Source of the DNA: an uncultured Collinsella sp.
GTDB lineage: Bacteria; Actinomycetota; Coriobacteriia; Coriobacteriales; Coriobacteriaceae
Length of the DNA stretch: 8,678 nucleotides
Direction: 5' to 3'
Assembly (NCBI GenBank): GCA_902495085.1
Contig: CABUWA010000077.1
Span: forward strand, 1-8,678
A model generated the notes under the pieces. The model was not told where the DNA came from. It made no database searches and saw only the letters and a program-made list of their open reading frames with translations. Of this stretch, positions 1 to 6,785 are shown piece by piece. Both the position numbers and the translations under genes were made by a program. Every line of letters starts with the position of its first letter. The stretch's first letter is position 1.

Positions 1-1573
1 CGCCGTGGGTCTCGCCGTCCATCCACAGCAGGTCCAGGTCGATGGTGCGCGGACCGTTGGCCTTGGCCTTTTTGGAGCGGTCGCGCCCCAGCTCGGCCTC
101 GATCTTCATGAGCTCGTCGAGCAGCACCAACGGCGCCAGCTCGGTCTTAATCTCGATGACGGCGTTGGCAAACGCGTCTTGGCGCGTCTCGTAGGCAGGC
201 TCGCTCTCGTAGATCTTGGAGGAGTTGGACACGCAGGTGAGTGGAATCTCGGCGATCATCTCGCGTGCGGCGCGGATGTTGTCGCAGCGATGCCCCAGGT
301 TGGAGCCCACGGCCACAAATGCGCGGCGCGGCTGTGGCTTGGCAACCGCCCAGTAGCCGTTCAGGAACTGCGCAAAACCCGCGGCGTCGTGCACGCGCAC
401 GATGTTGGCACCGGCCTGGATGGCGCCCAGGCACACGCCAAACGTGGCGGCATCGCGCTCGGCGGCCTCGGCCACGCCCGAGACGGCGCCCACAAAGCGC
501 TTGCGCGACACGGCGCACATGAGCGGATAGCCCAGTGACGCCATCTTGGCAGTCTCGCGCTGGATGACGATGTCCTCGTTAGCCGACTTACCAAAGCCCG
601 GGCCAGGATCGATGCAGATGCGGTCGCGCGACACGCCGGCATGGATGAGCGTGCGGGCCTGGTCGGACAGAAAGCCCATGACGCGGCGCATGATGGGCGC
701 CGAATCGGGCAGGGTGAAGCGGCGGAGCTGCGAGGTGGGCACGTAGGATTCCTCGCGGCGGGCGCTGCGGCGCATCATGGCGGCCAGGCGGTCATTGGGC
801 TCCGATGCGGCCTCGGTGGCTGCGGGCGCGGCCTCGGGCGCGGGCGCGACGGTCTCGGCGGCAGTAGCCTGCTCGGCGGCCGGCGTCTCCTGCTCGCTTG
901 AAGGCTCGGACGTGGGCTCCGGTTCGCCAAACGGCAACGAGGGCTGCACCACGCCGCCCGGAAGCTTGGCCTCCGGCTTAGGCTCGCCCAGCAACTTGCC
1001 GCGACGGCGGCGAGCCGGCTTCTCGGCCTCACGCGCGGCCTCGGCAGCCGCCTCACGCGCCTTCTCGGCAACAAACGCCGCTGCCGAGGTATCGAGCTGC
1101 ACCGTTGCGTGCGTGCGGGCGGGCGCGGCGACCTCGCCGGCATGCATCACGATGACGCCGCAGGTGCTCGTCTTAACAAACTCGACCATCTTGGGATCGG
1201 TGAAGCCGGTCACGTCGTTGACGATCGAGGCGCCGCAGCGCACGGCCGCCTTGGCAACCGCCACATGACGCGTGTCGATCGAGACGATGGCGCCCTCCTT
1301 GGCCAGCGCGCGCACCACGGGCAGCACGCGGCGAGCCTCCTCGTCGGGGTTGACCGGGGTAAAGCCGGGGCGCGTGGACTCGCCGCCCACGTCGATGATG
1401 TCGGCGCCGGCGTCGAGCATCGCCAGGCCGTACTCGATGGCGGCATCGGGGTCGAAGTGCTCCCCGCCATCGCTAAACGAATCGGGCGTCACGTTGAGGA
1501 CGCCCATGATGCGCGGACGGTCAAAGCTGAGCTCATACTTTCCGCACCGCCATGTCTTGCTGTCGTTCGCCAT
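1..1573 (-). CDS. folP-folK: Dihydropteroate synthase / HPPK fusion (partial, 3' end outside window)
   Basis: This bifunctional folate enzyme starts at ATG 1573, six bases after an AGGAGG (1585-1580), and shows 524 codons before leaving the window. The N-terminal DHPS part joins pABA to dihydropterin pyrophosphate. It shows LNVTPDSFSDGG (residues 26-37), VGGESTRPG (62-70), SIDTRH (98-103), IVNDVTG (117-123), VMHAG (142-146), DPGPGFGKS (322-330), SRKRFVG (356-362) and VRVHD (392-396). The C-terminal HPPK part (from about 418) pyrophosphorylates hydroxymethyl-dihydropterin. It shows AFVAVGSNLG and PRTIDLDLL, with D512 and D514 as the expected Mg-binding pair. About 50-60 HPPK residues should lie beyond the edge. 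Unusual points are the DHPS-first domain order, opposite to the HPPK-DHPS order known in fungi, plants and chlamydiae, and about 130 extra Ala/Glu/Pro-rich residues between residues 150 and 290. The separate aldolase FolB is not visible here. Function is certain from motifs; folate is cytoplasmic. Confidence 0.95.
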   Translation of the reverse strand, partial: MANDSKTWRCGKYELSFDRPRIMGVLNVTPDSFSDGGEHFDPDAAIEYGLAMLDAGADIIDVGGESTRPGFTPVNPDEEARRVLPVVRALAKEGAIVSIDTRHVAVAKAAVRCGASIVNDVTGFTDPKMVEFVKTSTCGVIVMHAGEVAAPARTHATVQLDTSAAAFVAEKAREAAAEAAREAEKPARRRRGKLLGEPKPEAKLPGGVVQPSLPFGEPEPTSEPSSEQETPAAEQATAAETVAPAPEAAPAATEAASEPNDRLAAMMRRSARREESYVPTSQLRRFTLPDSAPIMRRVMGFLSDQARTLIHAGVSRDRICIDPGPGFGKSANEDIVIQRETAKMASLGYPLMCAVSRKRFVGAVSGVAEAAERDAATFGVCLGAIQAGANIVRVHDAAGFAQFLNGYWAVAKPQPRRAFVAVGSNLGHRCDNIRAAREMIAEIPLTCVSNSSKIYESEPAYETRQDAFANAVIEIKTELAPLVLLDELMKIEAELGRDRSKKAKANGPRTIDLDLLWMDGETHG

Positions 1574-1591
1574 GAACATCCTCCTAAAATG

Positions 1592-1626
1592 CCCACGCCG
1601 CCGAGCTTGGGGAGCTGGCGGCGGGG
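1592..1626 (-). terminator. GC-rich hairpin between sir2 and folP-folK (terminator or leader hairpin)
   Basis: On the minus strand the arms GGCGGCG/CGCCGCC (1617-1623 and 1596-1602) continue inward as AGCT/AGCT with one bulged base and a 5-base loop. Outward, three C pair with three G past a bulged A. The minus-strand transcript then reads CATTTT before the AGGAGG of the folate gene. This suits a weak intrinsic terminator for sir2 or a leader hairpin next to the folate gene's ribosome binding site. The T-run is only four long, so the role is inferred. Confidence 0.45.
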
Positions 1627-1648
1627 TCGCTTTGCACTCAGTCTTTCT

Positions 1649-1654
1649 ATTGTA
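1649..1654 (-). promoter_or_regulatory. Possible -10 box for folP-folK
   Basis: TACAAT on the minus strand lies just downstream of the sir2 stop and about 75 bases before the folate gene start. It matches the TATAAT consensus at 5 of 6 positions. No good -35 box sits at 16-18 bases; the best is TTGCGT at 19 bases. It would put the 1592-1626 hairpin in the folate gene leader. Weak call. Confidence 0.2.
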
Positions 1655-1668
1655 TCCGCGCGCGCGGG

Positions 1669-2421
1669 CTAGAACGCAAACGCGGCCGCGATGTCGCAAG
1701 AAATCAGCAGGTCGGCATTTGCATCCTGATCGGTGGGAGCAAGGTTGCATATGGCCAGCGTATCGCCGGTAAAGTATCGCGTAAGGCCTGCCGCCGGATA
1801 CACCACGAGCGAGGTCCCGCCCACAATGAGGGCATCGGCCGCGGCGATGGCGGCAACGGCGCCGGTCAACACATGCTCGTCGAGCGGCTCTTCGTAGAGC
1901 ACTACATCGGGCTTGATGCGGCCGCCGCACGCGGGGCACGCAGGCACGCCCGCGGCATCCTCGTGCTCGCGCGAGCAAATCCACTCGGCGCTATAGACCG
2001 CACCGCACGACTGGCAAATGTTGCGATGGACCGATCCGTGCAACTCAAACACGCGCTGCGAGCCCGCCATCTGATGCAAGCCGTCGATGTTTTGCGTCAC
2101 CACGGTATTTAGCTTGCCGGCGCGCTCCAGCTCGGCCAGCTTGGTGTGGCAGCGGTTGGGCTTGGCGCCGAGCGCGATCATCTTGGTGCGGTAGAAGTCG
2201 AAGAACTCCGCCGGATGCGTCTCGTAAAAGCTATGCGAGAGCATGGTCTCGGGCGGGTAGGCAAACCGCTGGTGATACAGGCCGTCCACACTGCGGAAAT
2301 CGGGGATGCCACTTGCCGTGGAAACACCCGCGCCGCCAAAGAAGACCACGCGCTTATGGGTGTCAAACAAATCCGCCAGCGCAGCGGAGGCCTGCCTGGG
2401 GTCCGATATTGCCTGCCTCAT
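1669..2421 (-). CDS. Sir2-family NAD-dependent protein deacylase
   Basis: This is a 250-residue sirtuin that removes acyl groups from protein lysines using NAD, releasing nicotinamide and O-acyl-ADP-ribose. It has the Rossmann NAD-binding motif GAGVSTASGIPDFRS (30-44), TQNIDGLH (109-116), the catalytic His in ELHGS (H128), four zinc cysteines (C136, C139, C162, C165) and GTSLVVYPAAG (202-212). The Tyr/Arg pair that marks class III desuccinylases is not seen at the usual place, so ordinary deacetylation is the best guess. The start is ATG 2421, seven bases after GGAG; an in-frame ATG 17 codons upstream would add only a basic tail without a ribosome binding site. It is divergent from the AP endonuclease and reads toward the folate gene 95 bases away. 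Length matches single-domain bacterial CobB/SrtN-type enzymes. Target proteins cannot be inferred. Confidence 0.95.
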   Translation of the reverse strand: MRQAISDPRQASAALADLFDTHKRVVFFGGAGVSTASGIPDFRSVDGLYHQRFAYPPETMLSHSFYETHPAEFFDFYRTKMIALGAKPNRCHTKLAELERAGKLNTVVTQNIDGLHQMAGSQRVFELHGSVHRNICQSCGAVYSAEWICSREHEDAAGVPACPACGGRIKPDVVLYEEPLDEHVLTGAVAAIAAADALIVGGTSLVVYPAAGLTRYFTGDTLAICNLAPTDQDANADLLISCDIAAAFAF

Positions 2422-2557
2422 ATGAGTTCTCCGTCCTCGTTGGTCGGGCAGTGTCGGGCGATGCCCCAGCATGCGGCCTTTGGGTCAACATGCGCGGAGC
2501 CCACCACCGCCCCTGTTGCGCTAATCTTAAGCCTGCCAACCCCGTCGAAAGGACACC

Positions 2558-3376
2558 ATGCCTCAGACTTACACCTTTGCCTCGTGGAACGTCAACGGCC
2601 TGCGCGCCGTGCTCAAAAAGGACCCGAGCTTTATCCAGATCGCGCAAGAACTCGACGTCGATATCCTGGCGCTGCAAGAGACCAAGCTGCAAGAAGGCCA
2701 GGTCGATATTGACCTGCCCGGTTATCACCAAACCTGGAGCTACGCCGAGCGTAAAGGCTATTCGGGCACTGCGGTCTTTAGCCGCCAGGAACCGCTGCGC
2801 GTACTGCGTGCCGATGCGCTGCTGCCCTACGCCGGCGAGGGCGAGGCGGCCGAGCTCGTCGCCCAAGCCGCAACCGAGGGCCGCGTCTGCGCGCTCGAGT
2901 TCGACAAGTTTTGGTTTGTCGACGTCTATACGCCCAACGCGCAAAATGAGCTCGCGCGCATCGACGTGCGCATGGCCTGGGATGATGCCTATCGCGGCTT
3001 TTTGACGGGACTCGAGCGCGAGACCGGCAAGCCCGTCGTGACCTGTGGCGACTTTAACGTGGCGCACGAGGAAATCGACCTTAAGAACCCCAAGTCCAAC
3101 CGCGGCAACGCAGGCTTTTCGGACGAGGAGCGCGGCAAGTTTACCGAGCTGCTCAACTCCGGGTTTACCGATACCTGGCGCGCGGCAAACCCCGACGTCG
3201 AGGGCGTCTACAGCTGGTGGAGCTACCGCTTTAATGCCCGCAAGAACAACGCAGGCTGGCGCATCGACTACTTCCTGGTAAGCGACGCAATCGCCGACAA
3301 CGTACGCGACACCGGCATCCGCGGCGACATCTTCGGCAGCGACCACTGCCCCGTCACCCTCACGCTAGAACTCTAG
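2558..3376 (+). CDS. Exodeoxyribonuclease III / AP endonuclease (XthA/ExoA family)
   Basis: This 272-residue enzyme of the Mg-dependent exonuclease-endonuclease-phosphatase fold cuts DNA 5' to abasic sites during base excision repair and can remove 3' blocking groups. All catalytic elements are visible: SWNVNGLRA (N11), LALQETKLQ (E41), VYTPNAQ (Y124), GDFNVAH (D165, N167), GWRIDYFLVS (D237) and FGSDHCPV (D262, H263). The mid-protein substrate loop carries the family pattern GFSDEERGKFTELL and YSWWSYR. A somewhat Ala/Glu-rich stretch (about 92-108) replaces the short D-x-EGR segment seen in many relatives, a minor variation. The start ATG follows AAAGGA by four bases. It is a single-gene unit, divergent from sir2 and convergent with the ECF operon, with palindromes just downstream. 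The product acts on the chromosome in the cytoplasm. Confidence 0.96.
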   Translation: MPQTYTFASWNVNGLRAVLKKDPSFIQIAQELDVDILALQETKLQEGQVDIDLPGYHQTWSYAERKGYSGTAVFSRQEPLRVLRADALLPYAGEGEAAELVAQAATEGRVCALEFDKFWFVDVYTPNAQNELARIDVRMAWDDAYRGFLTGLERETGKPVVTCGDFNVAHEEIDLKNPKSNRGNAGFSDEERGKFTELLNSGFTDTWRAANPDVEGVYSWWSYRFNARKNNAGWRIDYFLVSDAIADNVRDTGIRGDIFGSDHCPVTLTLEL

Positions 3377-3392
3377 CCCCAAGTAATTCCTG

Positions 3393-3432
3393 GGGGGACA
3401 GGGGAAAACAGATTATGTGGCCCCTCTCCCCC
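3393..3432. repeat. G/C-run inverted repeat downstream of exoA
   Basis: Arms GGGGGACAGGGG (3393-3404) and CCCCTCTCCCCC (3421-3432) pair over 12 positions with one mismatch around a 16-base loop. The element lies 16 bases after the exoA stop in a convergent gap. It could stop transcription or be a copy of a dispersed palindrome; no T-run follows on either strand, so an ordinary intrinsic terminator is not clear. Confidence 0.55.
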
Positions 3433-3438
3433 TATAAG

Positions 3439-3501
3439 TTGCGGTGGAATAGTTCCTGTTTGGGCAGCAAATAGCCAAAAACGAGAACTATTCCACCGCA
3501 A
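3439..3501. repeat. Long perfect-stem palindrome between convergent exoA and ecfS
   Basis: The 17-base arm TTGCGGTGGAATAGTTC (3439-3455) is repeated perfectly inverted at 3485-3501 around 29 bases. The loop itself folds further (GTTT/AAAC and GGC/GCC with small bulges), giving a near-continuous hairpin of about 24 pairs. It starts 7 bases after the G/C-run palindrome and ends 24 bases before the ecfS stop. It may act as a bidirectional terminator or be one copy of a dispersed REP- or MITE-like sequence. Confidence 0.7.
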
Positions 3502-3525
3502 GTTCGTGAGGGAACGCGAAATGCC

Positions 3526-4239
3526 CTACAGCCCGTATTTCACGACGACACGGTTAATGCGGCGACACCAGGGCTTGTACAGGACGGCCAAAAACACGCA
3601 GGTCGCGAGTCCGTGCGTGATATCGAACGGTACGGCGGTGGCAAGACGCGCCACGACGCCCGCCCACGTGAGCGGTTGTACAAAACCGATAATGTCGTAC
3701 GCGTTGATCACGATGCCATACAGCAGACCCGAGGCGAAGCCATACGCCAGCAGCGCCGGCATGCGCACAGTGCCGTCGACGCGGTCGAACGCACCCGTGT
3801 GCGCCAGCGCACCACCGATATAGCCCACCAGACCCCAGGCATACATCTGCCACGGCGTCCACATACCCTGGCCAAAAAAGAAGTTGCTGGTCAGAGCAGC
3901 CAGCGCACCGACCATAAAGCCGTTACGCCACCCAAGCGTCGCCCCCGCAATGATGGCGATCGCGCTCACCGGTTTAAAGTCGGGAATGGGTCCGAACAGG
4001 ATGCGCCCCGCCGCGGCCAGCGCCGCCAGCACCAGTGTGGGCATAATCTGGCGCAAACCCGGACGAGATGCCTCGTAACCCGCAAAGAACAGCGCGAGCA
4101 CCAGCGCCACCACAATCAGCATGGCCAACGCTGCCTGCCCAACACCCGACAGCAACGCCGCAGCCATCACCGCCGGCACCGCCAACAGCAGCGGAATCTC
4201 CAGTTTTGCAAGCAGGCGCAAGCCGCGATAATCCGCCAT
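3526..4239 (-). CDS. ECF transporter S (substrate-binding membrane) component, substrate unknown
   Basis: This 237-residue integral membrane protein has about six or seven hydrophobic segments (near residues 14-31, 35-54, 64-81, 88-115, 133-147, 163-184 and 205-222). The central region with PIPDFKPVSAIAIIAGATLG (84-103), ALTSNFFFGQG (115-125), WTPWQMYAWGLVG (127-139) and a late Asn/Asp-rich helix resembles S components of dedicated (group I) ECF importers, which capture a vitamin or related micronutrient and toggle in the membrane. The start is ATG 4239, four bases after the stop of the ATPase gene; the longer in-frame ATG at 4314 would lie inside the ATPase reading frame. It is the last gene of the T-A-S operon, so its solute is the operon's solute. 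Cobalamin, queuosine, methionine and others are transported by relatives; nothing here chooses among them, and no riboswitch marks the operon. Confidence 0.85.
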   Translation of the reverse strand: MADYRGLRLLAKLEIPLLLAVPAVMAAALLSGVGQAALAMLIVVALVLALFFAGYEASRPGLRQIMPTLVLAALAAAGRILFGPIPDFKPVSAIAIIAGATLGWRNGFMVGALAALTSNFFFGQGMWTPWQMYAWGLVGYIGGALAHTGAFDRVDGTVRMPALLAYGFASGLLYGIVINAYDIIGFVQPLTWAGVVARLATAVPFDITHGLATCVFLAVLYKPWCRRINRVVVKYGL

Positions 4240-4243
4240 TCCA

Positions 4244-5887
4244 TCACGACCTATAAAACACGTTGTCGGCAAAGAAATCTGCCGGCGGCTCCATGCAGGC
4301 AATCTCACCGTCAAACATCATGGCAATGTCATCGGCAACCTGCTCGGCAAAGTCCAAATCGTGCGTAGCCATGATGACGGTGCCGCCAGCCTTCACATGG
4401 TCACGCAGGGCGCGGGCGATGATGCGACGGCTCTCCAAGTCCAAGCCCTTCGTGGGCTCGTCAAGCAGCAGCAGCTCGGGGCCGATCAGCAGCAGCTTTG
4501 CCAGCGCAAGCAGCTGGCGCTGTCCGCCCGAGAGGTCGTAAGGGTGGCGCGTCTCCAGGCCGTCCAATCCCAGTTGCGCCGCACGCTCCCGAGCCAAGTT
4601 ATCGTCATATCCGCAGGTCGAGGCCCATTCCATCAGCTCGTCGCGCACCGTCTCGGCAACCAGCAGGGCCTTGGGGTTCTGCGGCAGCAGCGCAGCCGAG
4701 GCCGCCCCGCGCACCATACGACCACGCTGCAGCTTGGCAGTCTTGGCCAGCACCGAAAGCATCGTCGACTTGCCGCAGCCGTTACCGCCCACAACCGCAT
4801 GCACCGCGCCAGCCGAAAACGACGCATCGAGCCCGCGCAGCACCCAGCCGGACGCTCGATCGTAGCGAAACCAGCTCCCTGCCAGGGTGGTAGCCGACCC
4901 AGCGTGCATTTTTTGGAGTATTCTGCTTCCATCCGTGCGCGGGAAGGCTTCCGAGCCGTTCTCGAGCGACATTTGTGCCACAAATTCGGACGATTTGTCC
5001 AATTCTGAATTTTTTTTCGCGCTCGATACGTCCCCGGGCGGCTCCAGAGGGCCCAAATTGTCCTCACGCCTGCTGAATACTCCGTTTTTTGCACATCGGA
5101 TGGCACCCCACCCCAACATGTCATCGGAAAACAGCGATTCTCGGCGTCTCAAAGAAGCCATATCCGCCACCTCGCGCACGAGACCGCCCTCAATCCGGTA
5201 CGCACACGTCGCGTATTCGAGCATTGGGTACGGCTGATGCGTCGCCACAACAACCGTGCAGCCCAGCTCGCGATTCACACGAAACAGCGCGTGCAGGAAA
5301 TTCTTCTCGGCAACGGGATCGAGCTGAGACGTGGGCTCGTCGAGTAGCAGCACGCGCGGGCGCAGCGCCAGAACGGCTGCCAACGACAGCAACTGTTTGC
5401 GACCACCCGAAAGCGTGTCAGTATCGCGGTGAAGCCAATCTTCCAGCCCAAAGAAATAGCTGGTCTCAGCTACGCGACGGCGCATCTCATCACGTGCTAG
5501 CCCTAAGTTTTCCAGGCCAAACGCCATCTCGTGCCACACGGTTTCGCACACGATCTGGTTCTCGGGATCCTGGAACACATAACCCACGCGCTCCGCCGAT
5601 GCCCGCACATCCATGTCGGCGACGGGCTCGCCCAGCACGCGCAGCTCGCCGGAGCGCGTACCCGCCGGCGCGATCTCGGGCTTGAGCAGCGACAGCAGCG
5701 TCGACTTGCCCGAACCGGTACCGCCAACAAGCAGTGCAAACGCACCTTGGGAAACACGCCAATCAAGCCCGTCGAGTACCGGTGCCTCGGCCCCGGGATA
5801 GGCAAAACTAAGGCCTCGCACCTCAATCGCCGGCGCGGCCGAGCCGTATGCCACACCCGCCGCCGAGCTCCTATCCAACCGAGCCAT
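4244..5887 (-). CDS. ECF transporter double ATPase (fused EcfA1-EcfA2) with inserted linker
   Basis: This 547-residue protein fuses the two cytoplasmic ATPase domains that drive ECF import. Domain 1 has Walker A GGTGSGKST (55-63), Q-loop Q106 in FQDPENQ, signature LSGGRKQ (159-165), Walker B with D183-E184 and H217. Domain 2 has GGNGCGKST (367-375), Q403 in LPQNP, LSGGQRQ (452-458), D476-E477 and H509. Both sites therefore look catalytically competent. The ATG overlaps the T-component stop by one base (TGATG), and the S-component gene follows after four bases, so the three are translationally coupled. The linker, about residues 265-328, is encoded by a compositionally different, AT-richer segment with inverted ends (4904-5094) that looks like an in-frame inserted element. 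Relatives include double-ATPase subunits of other actinobacterial ECF systems. Confidence 0.95.
   Translation of the reverse strand: MARLDRSSAAGVAYGSAAPAIEVRGLSFAYPGAEAPVLDGLDWRVSQGAFALLVGGTGSGKSTLLSLLKPEIAPAGTRSGELRVLGEPVADMDVRASAERVGYVFQDPENQIVCETVWHEMAFGLENLGLARDEMRRRVAETSYFFGLEDWLHRDTDTLSGGRKQLLSLAAVLALRPRVLLLDEPTSQLDPVAEKNFLHALFRVNRELGCTVVVATHQPYPMLEYATCAYRIEGGLVREVADMASLRRRESLFSDDMLGWGAIRCAKNGVFSRREDNLGPLEPPGDVSSAKKNSELDKSSEFVAQMSLENGSEAFPRTDGSRILQKMHAGSATTLAGSWFRYDRASGWVLRGLDASFSAGAVHAVVGGNGCGKSTMLSVLAKTAKLQRGRMVRGAASAALLPQNPKALLVAETVRDELMEWASTCGYDDNLARERAAQLGLDGLETRHPYDLSGGQRQLLALAKLLLIGPELLLLDEPTKGLDLESRRIIARALRDHVKAGGTVIMATHDLDFAEQVADDIAMMFDGEIACMEPPADFFADNVFYRS
4904..5094. repeat. 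Candidate palindromic element inserted in frame in the double ATPase linker
   Basis: The two ends are inverted copies of GTGCA-6N-GGAGTATTC-N-GC: left end 4904-4926, right end 5094-5072. Inside are a perfect palindrome ATTTGTG-C-CACAAAT (4971-4985), a hairpin GGAC-5N-GTCC with flanking AATT arms (4983-5004), and an eight-T run (5010-5017). The DNA is visibly richer in A and T than the surrounding gene, yet all 64 codons stay open. There is no transposase and no obvious target duplication, so the mobile origin is inferred from structure and composition. Confidence 0.5.
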
Positions 5888-6774
5888 CAGCCAAACCTCT
5901 TCTCATCACTCGCGTGCAACGCGCAAGGCAGCACCATCCAGGCAGCGTACACAACATAGCCCGGCCACGGCGCCGGCACCAAGAGCTGAGGATAAAACGA
6001 ATACTGCGTCGTCGCGGTCCACGCCACCGCCACCGCGGCAGCACCAAACAGTGCAAGCCCAACCAGCGCAGCAACGTCGCTGTGCCCCAGTCGATACCGC
6101 GCATACGTCGTACGACGCGTCGCGGCACCCCACCCGCGCGAGCGCATCGTGTCCGCGCGCTCCAGCGAATCTTCCATGCCCCAGCCCATCAACACGCTCG
6201 ATGCCCGTAGGCGCGAACGCACGGGATCGGCCGGCGCGCGACCCGGCACATCAATCGCATCCTGCACCGCCAGTACCGTACGACCGCGGCGCAAAAACTG
6301 TGGGATAAGCCGCATGCACATCGAAATCATGAGCGCGATCACCGGTACGGCGTTACCCAGAAGCGCAAGCACCTTGTCGTAGCCAAGCATCGACGCCGCA
6401 GCCTCAAACCACAGTACGCTCGCCACAAACAACCCGCCCATGCACAGGCCGTATACCATACTCTCCAAATACACCGCACGCATGCCAATACGGAACAGCT
6501 CCGTCGAGCCCGAGGCGCTAAACAGCGGATTGAGCACCGCGATGATCAAGATCACCGGCAGCTGCCAGCGAAGCGCCCCCAACGTACGCGCGGCGCCGCG
6601 CATCGCAAACCCGTACGCCAACCCGCCCGCAAGCGACAGTGCAATCAGCACCGGCTGCATCGAGAACATGGTGAGTCCCAGCGTCAGCACCATGTAGAGC
6701 GCCGGCACCGCCGGATGCGACATCGAAAATGCCGCGACGGGCTCGTGGCCCGATTCCTCTCGCATGATATCCAC
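5887..6774 (-). CDS. ECF transporter T component (EcfT-type scaffold membrane protein)
   Basis: This 295-residue membrane protein couples ATP hydrolysis in the double ATPase to movement of the S component. After a short polar start it has the EcfT entry motif SMSHPAVPALYMVL, several hydrophobic helices, the cytoplasmic helix MRLIPQFLRRGR, then the coupling motif RADTMRSRGWG (R213-G214 in the Ala-x-Arg-Gly-type position) and two C-terminal membrane helices. The start chosen is GTG 6774, five bases after GGGAGG. Longer in-frame ATG starts exist at 6768's upstream side (6825, 6864 and 6915), but they lack a ribosome binding site, and 6915 falls in the predicted -10 box. It is first in the T-A-S operon and overlaps the ATPase start by one base. 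The start is the only real uncertainty; the family call is firm from context plus motifs. Confidence 0.88.
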   Translation of the reverse strand: MDIMREESGHEPVAAFSMSHPAVPALYMVLTLGLTMFSMQPVLIALSLAGGLAYGFAMRGAARTLGALRWQLPVILIIAVLNPLFSASGSTELFRIGMRAVYLESMVYGLCMGGLFVASVLWFEAAASMLGYDKVLALLGNAVPVIALMISMCMRLIPQFLRRGRTVLAVQDAIDVPGRAPADPVRSRLRASSVLMGWGMEDSLERADTMRSRGWGAATRRTTYARYRLGHSDVAALVGLALFGAAAVAVAWTATTQYSFYPQLLVPAPWPGYVVYAAWMVLPCALHASDEKRFG

Positions 6775-6779
6775 GGGCA

Positions 6780-6785
6780 CCTCCC
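6780..6785 (-). promoter_or_regulatory. Ribosome binding site deciding the EcfT GTG start
   Basis: GGGAGG on the minus strand sits five bases before GTG 6774, a near-ideal spacing. None of the longer in-frame ATG options has a comparable purine-rich site, so this decides the start. Confidence 0.6.

Noticed and set aside
777..1672. Plus-strand open frames across the folate gene
   Set aside because: They oppose the DHPS frame, whose motifs are unmistakable, and their Ala/Ser/Gly-rich composition reflects the complement of the low-complexity insert.
2363..3346. Long minus-strand open frame of 327 codons opposite exoA
   Set aside because: It is antisense to an AP endonuclease with a full set of catalytic motifs. 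The translation has Val/Ala/Asp-rich shadow composition typical of high-GC antisense frames and no ribosome binding site.
3377..3395. CCCCA/TGGGG pair directly after the exoA stop as a terminator
   Set aside because: The stem is only five bases, has no T-run and overlaps the stronger G/C-run palindrome.
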